NCBI RefSeq assembly: GCF_001625215.2
Contig: NC_030386.2
Coordinates: forward strand, 35,901,296 to 35,965,295
Direction: 5' to 3'
Source: Daucus carota subsp. sativus
Taxonomy: Eukaryota > Streptophyta > Magnoliopsida > Apiales > Apiaceae
Length of the DNA: 64,000 bases
Positions within the stretch are counted from its first letter, which is position 1; every line of letters starts with the position of its first letter. The translations under genes and the position numbers were made by a program. Positions 15,163 to 31,500 of this stretch are shown here, in pieces. The notes under the pieces were generated by a model. It made no database searches. It worked only from the letters and a program-made list of their open reading frames with translations, and was not told the origin of the DNA.

Positions 15163-16070
15163 GATAATATATAAAATTACATTGCTGATCAGTATATACC
15201 TGCTAAGGAAGCGTGTCGATTAGACTTGCATGTAAAATAGTTGCCATGTCCTCAAAGTAAGTTCTAGTTGCCTTTCTGATTTATGTACAATAGCACTTCT
15301 ACTAAGAGAGGGAGGGATTGTACTCTCTTGGTGATAAGCAACAACCATTCAAGGTTGCGATTTGTATTATTAAGCTATTATGCTCGTGAAGGGGGAATTT
15401 GGTTGCTTTCTTGTCTCAGTGATTTGAAGCATATGTTGGAGTGTTGTTTCTTCAAACTGCAGTAGTTGGTGCTGTTCCTAAGTGGCAGGTGAGAACTTTA
15501 TGCAGTCATTAACTGAAAATTTTTAAGATAAATTTAGTCATATTAATCTTTAATTTGTTTTGTTTGCTCTCCGTATGTTTACTTCCTGCTGTGGCAGACA
15601 CTTGTGGAATACTTCTGATAGTTATGGCCACTGGAAATTTTTTCAAAACGGTGCAGACTCTATTGGTAAAATCTCGGTTCAAGGCAAAGAAGAAGAAAGG
15701 TAAAAGCAAGTAAATGTATAGTGTGAGATTGACAGAGGTTTTGTGGTCAGCAGACCATTTTATAGTTTGGGTCTTGGGGGGAATGGATGTTACACTCACT
15801 TTTTCCAAAAGCAAATCTCTACCCATGTCACTCCTATTTATGCCTTACAATGCTATTGATGTTAGGGAGGGTGATCTTGGATACCATGAAACAGAGTTTG
15901 TTAATTTCAAGAAAAAAAAAAAGAAAAAGAAATAGACACAGTTTTGTTATAGTTGGTCATGATAGTACCGATTACTTTCTTGTGAAACTAACTACTAGTG
16001 AGCTTCTAAACATTTGTTATGCTTATGCATTAAAATATTGAAGTTGGTATCTTTTTTTTTATAAGAGTTG
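15163..16070 (+). pseudogene. Truncated copy of TMEM120 gene 3' end
   Basis: About 0.9 kb matches 33318-34240: the end of intron 8, exon 9, intron 9, exon 10 and the 3' UTR of the TMEM120 gene. Introns are kept, so it is a DNA-level copy, not a retrocopy. In the exon 9 equivalent the first codon GGA has become TGA directly after the acceptor. In the intron 9/exon 10 equivalent about 43 bp including the acceptor is missing, between ACTT repeats. No upstream TMEM120 exons are present, so it cannot encode the protein. Confidence 0.9.
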
Positions 16071-16078
16071 GTTATGCT

Positions 16079-16200
16079 GAAACCTGCACCTAAAGCAGCC
16101 CCAGAGCCATTTTCTCAGTTAAATCGCATCCGGTGGTCCAAAGACATGTCAATTTGTGACGATGACTCAAGTAAAAATTTAATTTTCCATCATGAACATA
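16079..16200 (+). pseudogene. Copy of CDC20 last-exon tail and 3' UTR
   Basis: AAACCTGCACCTAAAGCAGC and the following bases repeat the last coding part of CDC20 (14832-14888). The stop context differs: CGG is followed by TGG instead of TGA. A further match to the CDC20 3' UTR (TGTGACGATGA) follows after an internal deletion. It sits directly after the TMEM120 fragment, so CDC20 tail sequence flanks that fragment on both sides. Confidence 0.85.
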
Positions 16201-16655
16201 AGCTTTTGTTTTCTTGAGTACTGAGTGATATTTCATGGACATCAATAGTATAGCTTGGACCAGAATTGGTTAAATGAACTAAAAAGTTGGTTTTTACAGT
16301 GTTAGTTTTGCGGTTTACGGGTGAAACAATTTAACAATCTTTACTAACACGACTAGTCTTTATTCTCGTCAAAAAATGGAAGATGAGGTTTCAGCTTATA
16401 CAATTAACTCCCATAAATTGAATTATCCTGCACAGAAAATTATAGGCGTGCAATGAATATAAATTATAAAGAGAAACTTTTTGCATCATTACATTAAGAT
16501 AAGTTGAATTTTGCGTCATTACAGGTTCATTTGTAATATCTAGAAATAAGCAAAAAAGCTGTTTACAATCAAAATCAGCCTAGAGAAAGAAGATATTAAA
16601 CTATCTGTTGCCTCATATAACTGTCATCATGAACATATACGGCAACCTGTGACCT
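16201..16655. other. Intergenic, nothing recognised
   Basis: About 450 bp of AT-rich DNA lie between the CDC20-tail copy and the DUF1218 stop codon. It should contain the DUF1218 gene's 3' UTR. No gene or clear repeat was found. Confidence 0.4.
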
Positions 16656-18840
16656 CTATTGAGGAAGCTGAGCTTGTTCCATGGCAGTGCCAGGTTGTTG
16701 AGGAAGCTGCAGTTGTGCCAAGGGAATGCCAGGTTGTCCAGGAGCAGAAGGTGGAGTCCAATCATCAACTCTGTTCTTATCCGATTCCACCTTTATATAT
16801 GACACGATTCCAAGAACAACTGTTACAAGGGACAATACGGCAGCTATAGGGAATACTCCACTCTTTACAACATAGCAAGAATAGTCTCCATATGCAGACT
16901 CTTCACCATGTTTATAATTGAGTGCTGCGCCAATTAGCAATAAAAGAACAGCGGCTGCAAATGTGAACCTGCCATATGTTTTACATATATAACTCAGAAC
17001 TCCTAGTGATGTATTCAACACATTTTTGGGGCAAGGTCAATGGCAGAATTGAAAATAATAACAATAATTAAAGAGAGGCAAGATAAAGATTACAGATTAA
17101 TAATAACAACAAATCATATGTTCCAGGCTGGTGGTTCTGCACCCAAAGATTTGGCAACTGCGACTCAAGTCACAAGATCATACATGCCTATTTTTCATGA
17201 GCTTGTTCAGGTCACAGAGGAGAAGAAGTCATTCAACACCTATCCAAATTTGTGCAGAAAGTACATACGGACATGTGTCATCTTGGTGCTGGATTAAAGG
17301 GAGCTGGAGAGAGGCTTATAAGAAGAGAAGAAATACAGTGTTATATTGTTCTAATCTCATATCCAGGTACAAATTTTAAATTTGAAGACTTATATATGTT
17401 TAATTATAGAGGGTTTCAGTGTATAGAATCAGTACCATTTGACTTATGGAAAACGGTAAAGTTTGGAGTACAGATTCCATTTTGCTAGCAAGTTTTTCCT
17501 TTCCTAAGTGCCAGATTAAATTCTCTAATAAGTATTAAATTAGCGTCATTGAATATTATGATCAAAGCTAAGAGTATCTGCGTTGATACTTTACCTATTT
17601 CATGTAGATATTAAAACATAAATACCTCCCCTTCGTTTTTACCCTCAGCCTCCTATTTTCACTTATGTCAGAGTTTAGTATCCAATGAGCTACACCCAAA
17701 AGTTTAATATACTAATATGCAACTGCAGAACTTGTCTTTAAGCTCTACATAATATCATCACCATGCTTCTACGTCCCAACGGTCATCCAAAATTATACCT
17801 TTCTTTCAGGGAAGTCTCAGTCCCAACCACCGGTATCTTCCCTTTTATATACATAATAGTCTATCAAACTGCACAACTAGATATATCTATATTTGTATCC
17901 CTTGAGTGTTGTATCTTTACTAGTAAACTAGCAATTTAATAGAAAATTGATTCTGCATATACAAAAGAGTGAAGAAAGGCTGACATATCAATTAATTTAT
18001 ATTAATAAGTAGAACCAGAAAATCCTCCAAGCTAAAAAAAGATTTGCATGATTACCATGATATTGAAGAACAGAATAGAGCCGTCATCAGTGTAGAGTCA
18101 AACCGAAATTGTTCATTTCTGCAGCACAGACATCTAGTCGCAATATTGATCACAGTCTGAGCAATTATCAGTGCCGCCGCAGCGGTCAATCCCAAAGCCA
18201 TAGCCGGACTGCTGGGAAATATACATTGAGATGTAGCTACGTCATTTACCTCAGTTCCCTGCCATTCAACAACAAACTTGTTGTTAACATATTGAATCGG
18301 TTGATAACTATACAAGTTAGCCAAGTTACGATGTTTAAAAGCGTGTATACGATAATTAAAACTCTATTAGATAATTTAACAGTTGAGACTTGAGAGAGCT
18401 CAAGTATGCACTTGAAGCAAAGAACAAATTTATTAGACAAAAATAAATTATAGGACATACATTCCCTGATTCCCAGGTGAAGGGAATATCTTTAAAAAAA
18501 ATTGTAATCATAAAATAACACCAAAAACCACTTCTAAATTCTACTGCCCAGGTTGATTATAGACTATACAATCGGTTTGATTGAGGGGCGTAACAAAATT
18601 TACCCCCAAATCACTCTAATTCACATAAATTTTACAAAACAACAATATAACTTGGAAAAAATGACACTCAAATATAACAAATATATTTGAGAAGACCTAA
18701 AATATATACGATATCAATAAAAAATGGAAAAATCAATAATATACCTTGACCCTTTTGACCTCGGCAACAAAGCTCAAAGCAGCGGCTAAGCACCCTAAAA
18801 ATCCTGTAATTATACATATCGTCGTAACTTTTTTCTTCAT
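16656..18840 (-). CDS. DUF1218 family membrane protein
   Basis: Three exons on the minus strand: 18840-18745, 18258-18056, 16968-16656, in phase, giving 203 residues. DUF1218 proteins are plant-specific four-helix membrane proteins; some members (MWL proteins) affect lignin, but the role of this one is unknown. Visible: an N-terminal hydrophobic segment (ICIITGFLGCLAAALSF), the family block CIFPSSPAMALGLTAAAALI, CLCCRN, WFTFAAAVLLLLIGAALN, and YSCYVVKSGVFPIAAVLSLV. A Pro/Gln-rich tail (APGQPGIPLAQLQLPQQPG) follows the last helix. The exon 2 acceptor at 18260-18259 (gaatggcag/GGAACTGAG) was chosen over a nearer AG because it keeps phase and family spacing. Intron 2 (16969-18055) holds a copied eL13/ALMT segment. 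Divergent from eL13. Confidence 0.85.
17118..17870 (+). pseudogene. Segmental copy of eL13 3' end plus ALMT upstream DNA
   Basis: From GTTCCAGGCTGGTGGTTCTG the sequence follows eL13 exon 5 with its acceptor (22290-22525). It has many substitutions and an in-frame 15-bp loss equivalent to the codons after CACGTGAG. The similarity runs into the 3' UTR (TATAGAATCA, about 17425) and resumes in the ALMT upstream DNA (CCCAACGGTCA, TCAGTCCCAAC at about 17775-17825, matching 23236-23287). It lies within DUF1218 intron 2, on the opposite strand. It is a genomic copy, not a retrocopy, and not expected to be functional. Confidence 0.8.
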
Positions 18841-22521
<3,681 letters not shown>

Positions 22522-23422
22522 AGTGTTCTACTGTTCCAGTCTTCCATGTTTTGTCTTCTCACATTATGAATTTGATCAACCGACTTGCTTAATTATCTTA
22601 GGACACATCTTTTTATATTATATCAGCGATGGAGTTTCTATGCGTGGATGCAGTTTGTTCAATTTATGAATTTTTTGCTAGTATGAAGACTTTCAGTTAC
22701 GAGAGATCCAATATATAGAATCAAGGGTACGGAATTTAAAAATCGTATCACAACTATAAATTTGTCTTGAAACAAAAAAAGAAATGGAACTACTGTTTGT
22801 GGCAAGTATTCTCCCCCAAGTTTACGGAACGTCTTTTTTGTGGAATGCGTAATCGTTTTTTCTGTCTAACTGTCTCTTTATTGAAAATTCCAAGTCACCG
22901 GAAATTTTAGAATAAGAAATAGAAGCAGCGGCAATAAGATTCTTAATTTGTCATGCTGTTTGCCTCTTTTAGATGTCTCCCTTTTCGGCTATTTCGTTGT
23001 AAATGACATTTTAAGAATAGACATGGGTTCGAGAATAGACATGGCTATTTCGTTATCATACTTACCTACTGATAACTCCCGTGAAAAATGTCATAGTTAA
23101 GAATAGACATGAGTTAATGGGAAAAATTATTCCTAGTTAGTAATTTCATAATACTTAGGTTAATCCTCTGCTGATTAAACATCTTTATGATGCTAATGTT
23201 ATTTCCATTTTCCACCCTGCTTTCATTTTCAACTCCCAACGGTCAACCAGAACTACCCAACTTTCCAAAGGTTTCAGTCCCAACAACCAGTCCCCTCCCT
23301 CCTTCCCCACCGATATTGTCTACATATACATGCATGTTGATATGCAATGTGTCCGTATCTGTGTCACTCAATCATTTCATGTTTGGGACTGAATTATCCG
23401 TCTCAAACGTTGTTTACTAACC
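22522..23422. promoter_or_regulatory. eL13 3' UTR and ALMT upstream region
   Basis: About 900 bp between two tandem genes. The proximal ALMT flank is C/T-rich (CCCTCCCTCCTTCCCCACC near 23292). Part of this region is copied at 17.4-17.9 kb. No further gene is seen. Confidence 0.5.
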
Positions 23423-26035
23423 ATGCACAAAGAACAATATATATCGTCTCGAAAGAACTACTCGGAGTTGGGACTAACAGAGGATCATTTTACTGGCGAG
23501 GAGCAATGTCTTGGATCAAGAATTTATGGGAAGTTGATAAAGCTTAAAGCTGATGCTGAAAGTGGTTTTTTAAAAGCCTATGAAATGGGTCGATCAGAGC
23601 CAAGAAAAGTTGTTTTTGCAGCTAAAATGGCGCTGGCATTGGTCATTGTATCACTTCTCATTTTCTTCCAGGAACCATTGTCGTATATCGGGGACGAGTG
23701 CATCTGGGCAATCCTGACTGTGGTGGTTGTGTTTGAATATAGCATAGGTATAATTTGATTGTTTTTTATTTTTGGATTAATGCACGCATAGAATGTTATT
23801 ATTTTCAGAATTTATGTGTTATGTTTTTTTTTTAATTGTAGGAGCTACACTTAGTAAGGGATTTAATCGTGCTTTGGGGACTCTGTTAGCAGGAGGATTG
23901 GCTCTTTGCAGTGCTCAATTATCCCAAATGGCTGGGAAATTTCAACAAGTTGTGATTGTAATAAGCATATTCATTGCAGGTTTAATTCCTTTAGTATGCA
24001 TTTTTATTGATTCCTAGTGAAAAGAAATATAAAAATTTATCAAATTATCAGTAAAATTTTGGGTCTAAATAGTGCTTTGGGTAAAATTGAAGCAAATGGT
24101 AATTTCTTAAGATCATTCTCCTTTAACAAAAATAGCTGTATTAAGCACAACTAGAAGTCATTCCTTCATATCAAAAGTATTCTTTGTTATTAAATATCTT
24201 TTTTATTCTGTTCTGGATTTCAAGGTTTCTCTGCAAGCTATCTGAAACAGTATCCGTCAATGAAGCAATATGAATATGGGTTTCGTTGTTTCTTGTTGAC
24301 ATATTGTATTGTTCTGGTATCCGGGATGTCACATTTTGTTGCTACAGCTTCTTCAAGATTGTTGCTAATTTCTGTTGGAGCCGGTGTTTGTTTGGTAGTA
24401 AATGTATGCATTTATCCCATATGGTCAGGCGAGGATTTGCACAAATTGGTGGTAAAAAACTTTAAGGGTGTTGCTAACTCCTTGGAAGGTCAGAAGTCAT
24501 TATCTAGATTTCTTACAGTATGTCATTCGGATTAGTTTCATTGTGACGTTTCTTCTTTTATAGGCTGCGTTGGTCAGTATCTGCAATGTGTTGAATACGA
24601 GAGAATTCCTTCTAAAATTCTTATATATCAAGCTTCTGATGATCCATTGTACAATGGGTGTAGAGCTGCTGTACAGTCTAGTAGCCAAGAAGAATCCCTG
24701 GTAGACAACTAAGTTTATCATATACCTGAATGATTTGACTGCTAGTTTCCATTGTTTACCTTAACATGATTTGATTCTTTGTGCAGCTAGGATTTGCAGT
24801 TTGGGAACCCCCTCATGGCCGATACAAAATGTTCAATTATCCTTGGAGTAACTATGTCAAAGTTACTGGTGCATTAAGGCATTGTGCATTTACTATCATG
24901 GCAATGCATGGCTGTATACTTGCTGAGATACAGGTATCACTCAACAGTTTATGTTTTCTCCTCTCGTCTCTTATTCAATTATATTGTTCACCTAATTTTT
25001 TGATTTTTTCCGCCTTATTCTTCCTCTTCCTCTTTTTTGTTTTTAGTCAGTTCCTGTTGTGTTTGTGTCGGTGAGTTTACTGTTTATTAGTATCAGTTTA
25101 GGAAATTTGCCTTATTACCAGGTTGATTTTCTCGTCTAGGGGGACAGGATGAGACCATATCCTGGTAACTGATAATGACAATTCAGATATATGCATCAGA
25201 AGAACATGGAGTGATAATATATACAGTAGTATATTACTAGTTAGTGTAAATTTAGGGGTCCGTGGACCCTCTGGATCCGTCTCTGATGATGGCTATAGAT
25301 AAATTTTAGTTGGAGAATACCAGAAGCTTTGTAAGTGTCGGCATGCCTTTAGCATCAACAGGTCATTCTGATATAAAGTTAAACCATTCTATTTTTCTTT
25401 AGGCAGCAGCTGAGTTGCGAGCAGTATTTAGGAACGAGATTGAGAAAGTTGGCACTGCAGGGGCTAAAGTGTTACATGAGCTTGGAGCCAAGGTTGAGAA
25501 GATGGAAAGATTAAGCCCGGGAGACTTGCTAGCAGAAGTGCACGAGGCCGCTGAAGGGTTGCAACTGGCTATTGACGAAAAATCATTCCTTTTGATCAAT
25601 GCTGAGAGTTGGGCAAGTTCCAGAATGCCAGAGGAATTTGGGGACCCTAATCACTTACAAGATCTGAAAGATGCTGAAACTAGAAATATGGTTATAAGCT
25701 CCCTCAGCCAACTGGCGGGTCATTTGAGATCAACCCACACGCCAAGGCACTCAAACATGATCAGAACCTCCTCTGTTGCACAAGTAGTCTCATCTGAAGA
25801 TGTATTCAGGCACCAACAATGGCCTTCACGTCTATCTTTTACTGGTGACACTGTTCTTAATGAACGCGAAGAAAGGACGTATGAAAGTGCAAGTGCATTG
25901 TCATTGGCTACCTTTACTTCTTTGTTGATGGAGTTTGTCGCAAGGCTTCAAAATCTTGTTAACTCATTCGAAGAGCTTAGTGAGAAAGCGAAATTTACGG
26001 AACCTGCAGTTAGCTCAGCAGTATATGTTGAGTAG
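23423..26035 (+). CDS. ALMT: Aluminum-activated malate transporter family anion channel (ALMT9 clade)
   Basis: Six exons: 23423-23747, 23842-23979, 24225-24488, 24564-24700, 24787-24933, 25403-26035, in phase, giving 547 residues. ALMT proteins are anion (malate, chloride) channels of the plasma membrane or vacuole; the clade of ALMT9 is tonoplast-located, so that is the likely site here. Family signatures are clear: [35 protein letters not shown]-like [121 protein letters not shown]. About six hydrophobic segments precede a long cytosolic C-terminal half ending [20 protein letters not shown] and LQNLV. The N-terminus is shorter than that recalled for ALMT9. Confidence 0.93.
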
Positions 26036-26659
26036 TCCAAAAGGAAAAGCAACTTGATTCTTGATCGTAACACAAGTCTGATTGATCGTGTATGTCAATG
26101 GAGACAAACATTTCCTGCACGGCGATAGCCTAACGATTGACATTGATTATATTGTCTGATCTCGGTCGGTCAGGAAGAAGAAAAAGATCAGACAAAAAAA
26201 ATGAATCAGATGTTTTTAGATAATAAGTATTCTGATCAGAGAGCGTTTGATCAGAGAGCACATAAAATTACATTTAAAAAATCAAACAACATATATAATG
26301 GAACAAAGGAAGTATTATTCTTAACTTAGCTTCGTAATATTTTTACGTTTGTAACATTTTTTCTCTATAAGAATGTGATTAAATACAAGCCAATATCAAT
26401 CTAAATATTAAAAATTAATTTTAAAATAATCAAAGATCTCCCAGTACTTTTGTGCTTTGACCGCAGTGAGGACTGAGGAACAGCCTGAAAGCCGTTGGAT
26501 AGTGCAGCTGGGGCATCTAGTTCTAGGCTATAGCAGAGTGGCAGTTAGTCATCTTTTGTGTGCTAGTGTAGTAGTGTGTGATAATTAGATCACCACGAAC
26601 TTTGTAGGGCAAGTTCGATGTTGCACTGTTAAACTGTGGGGCGTATGCGTATAATCATA

Positions 26660-26958
26660 CTCCCTCCGTCCCCCTCAATTGTTTAGATTGGAGGAGGACA
26701 CGGAGACCAAGACAATGTATGAAAAATTAGTAAAGTTAGATGAAAAGTGGATAAAGTAGTGGGACCTATCAATATTTAATAATAGATTTGAGATAGTGGA
26801 GGAAAGTAGTGGGTGTAATAGTAGTTTTTATTGTTAAATATGAGGTAGTAGAGGAAGATAGTGGATGTAATGATGAGAAAAACTTACTATTTATAGTAAC
26901 GTAAAAAATGAGAGGGACATCCCAAAATAATAACCGTAAAGAAATGAGAGGAACAGAG
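26660..26958. mobile_element. Stowaway-type MITE
   Basis: TA-flanked element starting CTCCCTCCGTCCCCCTCA and ending with its imperfect complement (TGAGAGGAACAGAG). These are Tc1/mariner-derived non-autonomous elements. Confidence 0.8.
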
Positions 26959-27365
26959 TACTTTGTTTACTCTACCTGGAGCCATCATTACATAACGGTT
27001 TCTGCACCTTGATGAGCTGTAGGCAAGGCAAGAGAATATTCACCACCCAAATTTTAAATGAAAATTTTGTATGTTGGTCTTTTTCAGAATAATAATTATA
27101 ATAATAAATCTCGATTTTGACTTCACCCAAAAACTGTTGTACTGTATTTAAAGTAAAGATTTAATTTGTCACCTGTATTTTTGATCCCTGGCTGCACCAG
27201 CAGTAGTTTCCATTTTAATTTCTGTCACCGTTTTGGCTAAATCAAAATCAATTATTAATTATTTTTTTAATCTGAATTATTAGTTATTTTTTGTGACATT
27301 TGTATTTTTGAACAAAACACAAGTCGCATCAACTTTAACTCATTTTACTTGCAAGTTAAATAATA

Positions 27366-27646
27366 CTCCTCCTGTCCCACCCATTTTTTTACACTTTCCT
27401 TTTTGAGATGTCCCACCCAATTCTTTACATTTCAAAACTTACCAAAAATAGTTAATGAGTCTCACCACTTCTTCACTTTTCTTTCCTTTTCCCGCTATTT
27501 TTACTCCAATATCTTCTTTTTATACATTAAAAATCAATGGGTCCCACCACTTTACCCACTTTTCTTCCTTTTTTCCACTACTCTATACATATTTTTTAAG
27601 CTCCGTGCCCAACCCATTCGATAAGAAATGGGTGGGACGGAGGGAG
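27366..27646. mobile_element. Stowaway-type MITE
   Basis: TA-flanked, 281 bp, with inverted ends CTCCTCCTGTCCCACCCATT and AATGGGTGGGACGGAGGGAG. Confidence 0.88.
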
Positions 27647-28516
27647 TAATTCTTGTCAATAACGTATCAGGATTCAGGTACCTGTAAATGAAAAGCGCGA
27701 ATATACGACTTACTTACAAAATCAAAAATCATGTACAAAAAGCTTGAACTAAAAACAATAAATTTCATTTTCAAAAAAAAAAACAAAAAAAAAACAATAA
27801 ATTTCTACCGTACAGACACAAGATTATTTACTGGTCTTATTCAAAAATTACATTTATTTTCTTAAATGGAGGAAAAGCAAAAAAAAATAGGTGTATTTAT
27901 CGTTTAGTCCATGCAAGTATGGAGCTCACTGGTCAGTGGTCACTCACTCTCCAAGTGGTACATAAAGCATTAGGGTCCATTTGGTCACAGACTTATTTAA
28001 AGGCATATTTACTCGGTTGGATTCAATTGTATACGTTTTTTTACTGCTCGATATATATTTTAAGATTTTTTTATAATTTAATTTTTTTTCTGTATAAAAA
28101 TAAATATTAAATATATATAAAAAAGAAAAAATCTCAACAATAAGTTGCACAACTATATTTTATCAAAATATTAAAATTCGTGCCACTTTCCTGTATCAAA
28201 TATATTTTTGACGAATTTGGCTTATAGCCTTACAAACGAATGAGACGACAGAAAATAAATTTTTAATCACAGCTATCTACATAAAATATGAAATTACTTT
28301 TAGTACGCTTTAATTTAATTATTTCTCACTATTTGATCATATTATTTCTGCTTAACAAGTTTTTAGATTCCCCAATTTGTCTAATCACGTCCTTATCTTA
28401 CTTGAGACACAGACACTTCACATATATAACCAACAAATTATTTTATTCCAAAACCCGCACAAAAACACACACACACACACAACGAAATCTTCGATTCAAA
28501 TCGATCTCTCTCTGAT

Positions 28517-31500
28517 ATGGCGGAGACTACCGGCGGCGAGAATCCACAGAAAAACGTAGTGGAAGAAGTTTCTAGAATCTCCGAGCTCGCTAAGGAGCTA
28601 CAGGAATCGTCGGCGTCGTTAATCTCGCGTTCATCGTCGGAGGAGGCTTCGCTCCGGCAGCGAGCCCTAACGCTCGATTCTAATATCAAAAATCTCCGTG
28701 TTTCTATCGTTTCTTCTGTTAAACGAGGCAATTTAGGTCCTAAAGAAGCCGAAAAAGTACAAAAAATCATGCGCACATTCACATTATTATGTATTTTTTA
28801 TTATTTTTGTGCCTGTTCGTTATTTAGTTAGGATTTGGTTATGATTGTTTATTTTTTGTTGTGTAGTTGGAAGAGGAGTTGCGGAGAGCTAGGTATGTGC
28901 TGAGTGAAGGCGATGCGGCGTCGTTTCTTCCGAGCAAATCTCAAGGTGTGTGCGGTAGTGATTTGTGTTGTGTGTGTTTATGAGTGACTGTAGTTGCTAG
29001 ATTTGTAGTTTTTAAATGAATTGACGAGTTTTGGCTGTGTTGATTGGATCCAGGAAGTTTTTTGAGGATGTTTATAGGTCCTATTAATGTTCGTGCTACA
29101 CGGAAAGATGTTCAACTCAAAGTGAAGGAGGAATACAATAGTTTTAGAGTATGATTCTTATGGCTATTATTGACCGAATTTAGTTTTGTTTTGTTTTATT
29201 ATGTAGTTTAGTACTAAGAAGTTTATTAAGAAAGATAAATAGGTTTCAGCAGTGATAAGAAATGATCAATGCTTTGTGTACTTAGATACATAATCTTCAA
29301 GTGGAAGTTTGGAAGTTCGGTAGGTTTGAGAAAATGATACAATTCTTCATATGTTTGTGTGCATCGGTGCATGTCTGTACTATAGAGTTCCTTATCCCTG
29401 AAAATTGCAGAGTATAGTTGTAACAGGACTACATACTGGAACAATTTCTTTTATGACAATCAGATGAAATTAAATAGTAAAATTGTGTTTGGTGGTTCAA
29501 AATAAATTTACAGTCACGGTGAAAATGATACAATAGCTTATCTTGATGATACTATAATATCTTAGACGTGTGAACACATGATTACATTAGGTGAGAGGTT
29601 AAGGTTTCTTATTAATCAATTCAATTCTCTATCCACAACATTATATCTGTGCAAAGCTTGTTTGAGATGACAATCATGATAGTTGTTGTAGGTGGAATTA
29701 GTATCTTTGGCTTGTAATTTTTGGGGCATTAAAATTATGCAATGTCCCCTGGTAGTATCCTTAGTTATTCCTTTTGAGCGTGCTACCCAGTTTATGCATA
29801 ACCACATTGTGGATGAATTCACAAAAATAATCTTTGCTCAGATCTCAACAAAATTGAGTATGAACTATGATTTTCTTTAACAGCTCAACCTGTCGGTTAG
29901 AGTGCAGTTACTTCACTGTAGAATTGCTCTATATGGATCTGAAACTAAAACTTTACTTTTGATTCTTAATTGTCTGTCACCAACAGGATAGAACTGCTTT
30001 GTTGTTTCTCGTTTTCCCGACATTACTACTTTGCTTAAGGTCATGGATTTGGGGTGGATGTTTACCTGCATTGCCAGTGCAACTTTACCAGGTACTTGTG
30101 TGTAAAAATATTTTTATTATACTCGCTCGGTTCATTATATAAGTCACTTGAAATTTTCACTTACTTCTAAGAGGTTTGACTCAATAGTTAAAATTAATTT
30201 TTGTAAAAAATCTCAATTTTTCAATAAAAGTACAACATGTATGTTTTTATTTAGAAAAAGAAAATTGTGGAAAAATATTAAATTCAACTATACAGTCAAA
30301 GCTCATGGAAATGTGTGAAAAGAGTCTAGAACCTTATACAGTGGATTAGAGGGAGTATTATCCAATTCAACATTTTTTTAGCATGTACTAACAAGATTGT
30401 TGCAGTCTTGGTTACTATATCTATATACAGGTTTGGCTTTGCGAGAGAATATACTGAGATTAAATGGAAGTGATATTCGTCCATGGTAATTGAAGTAGAA
30501 ATTTCATTTCAATCATTTACTCCCTCTTGTTTGGTAATGACTTCTATTCTCTCAAAAAAGAGGTGGACAGTTTGAGGTTTTCAATAAGCAAGTGGATACC
30601 TATTGTTCCATATGCGTGTGTGTGTGCGTGTGTTAAAATATATATATTTATAAATTCATCGGGTTTCGGATTTGGATTTGGTTTGGAGCATGATTTGGGA
30701 TTCAGGATTCGGATTTCGGATCGGATTTTGGTTGGGTGCATGTTTTAAATCCAAAATATTGGGTTCGGTAATATACAATAAGATCGGAACGGATTGAATA
30801 GCCATCAGATCAGATTATTTTGCCATCCCTATGGTGTTGATTCTAGTGTCCACATATATACAGAGGAGTTTCTTAATGTCACCATTGAAACTCTTTTCCC
30901 TATATGGTATTGTATATATGTTTGTGCGCTGATATATATTTAATCATGGGGGAAGTGAGAATTGAACTGTAGACAGTTTATAGGAGCCACTTAGCAATCG
31001 CTCTGACACTCCTTGATTTTCTATGTTATATGTATGTAGGGGTGTACACGGTTCGGGTTGGGCGGGTTAGCGGAATTTATCGACCCAACCCAGTTAAATC
31101 GGGTTTTTAAAATTTCAACCCAACCCGAACCGTATAAATTTGTAACCCAAACCAATTTGTAGTACTTCGGTTTGGATCGGTTCGGATTGGTTTGGTTATA
31201 ATCGTCGGTGTCGAATAGGTCTTCAACATCAAATTTTTTACACTAAAAATTACTTTAACAATCTTGTCAAAGACATAAAACTGAATTTAGTTAAAAAAAT
31301 AAGTAGTAACAAATAATAAACAAATATATTCATAAATTTAATCTCATATTCTCACTCATAAATTTATTATCATATATATTTAAATAGCAAACAAAAATTA
31401 ATATATTAAATTTGGGGCACACAAATACAATAAAACTAATTGGATTAGGCTAATATGTGGATGAGATGGATAAATTCAATATGTTCCCATATTTTTCAAT

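Larger units (their letters stand above)
26036..28516. other. Intergenic with two Stowaway MITEs
   Basis: About 2.5 kb of AT-rich DNA between ALMT and TMEM120, holding two Stowaway-type MITEs (26660-26958 and 27366-27646) and a short CA repeat just upstream of the TMEM120 ATG (28462-28482). No coding gene is supported; open frames at 27403-27649 lie inside the second MITE. Confidence 0.6.

Noticed and set aside
17040..17379. Plus-strand frames with eL13-like peptides
   Set aside because: They come from the degenerate eL13 exon copy, which has no start exon and is interrupted.
27403..27649. Two overlapping frames of 64-73 codons
   Set aside because: They fall within a Stowaway MITE and are low-complexity.
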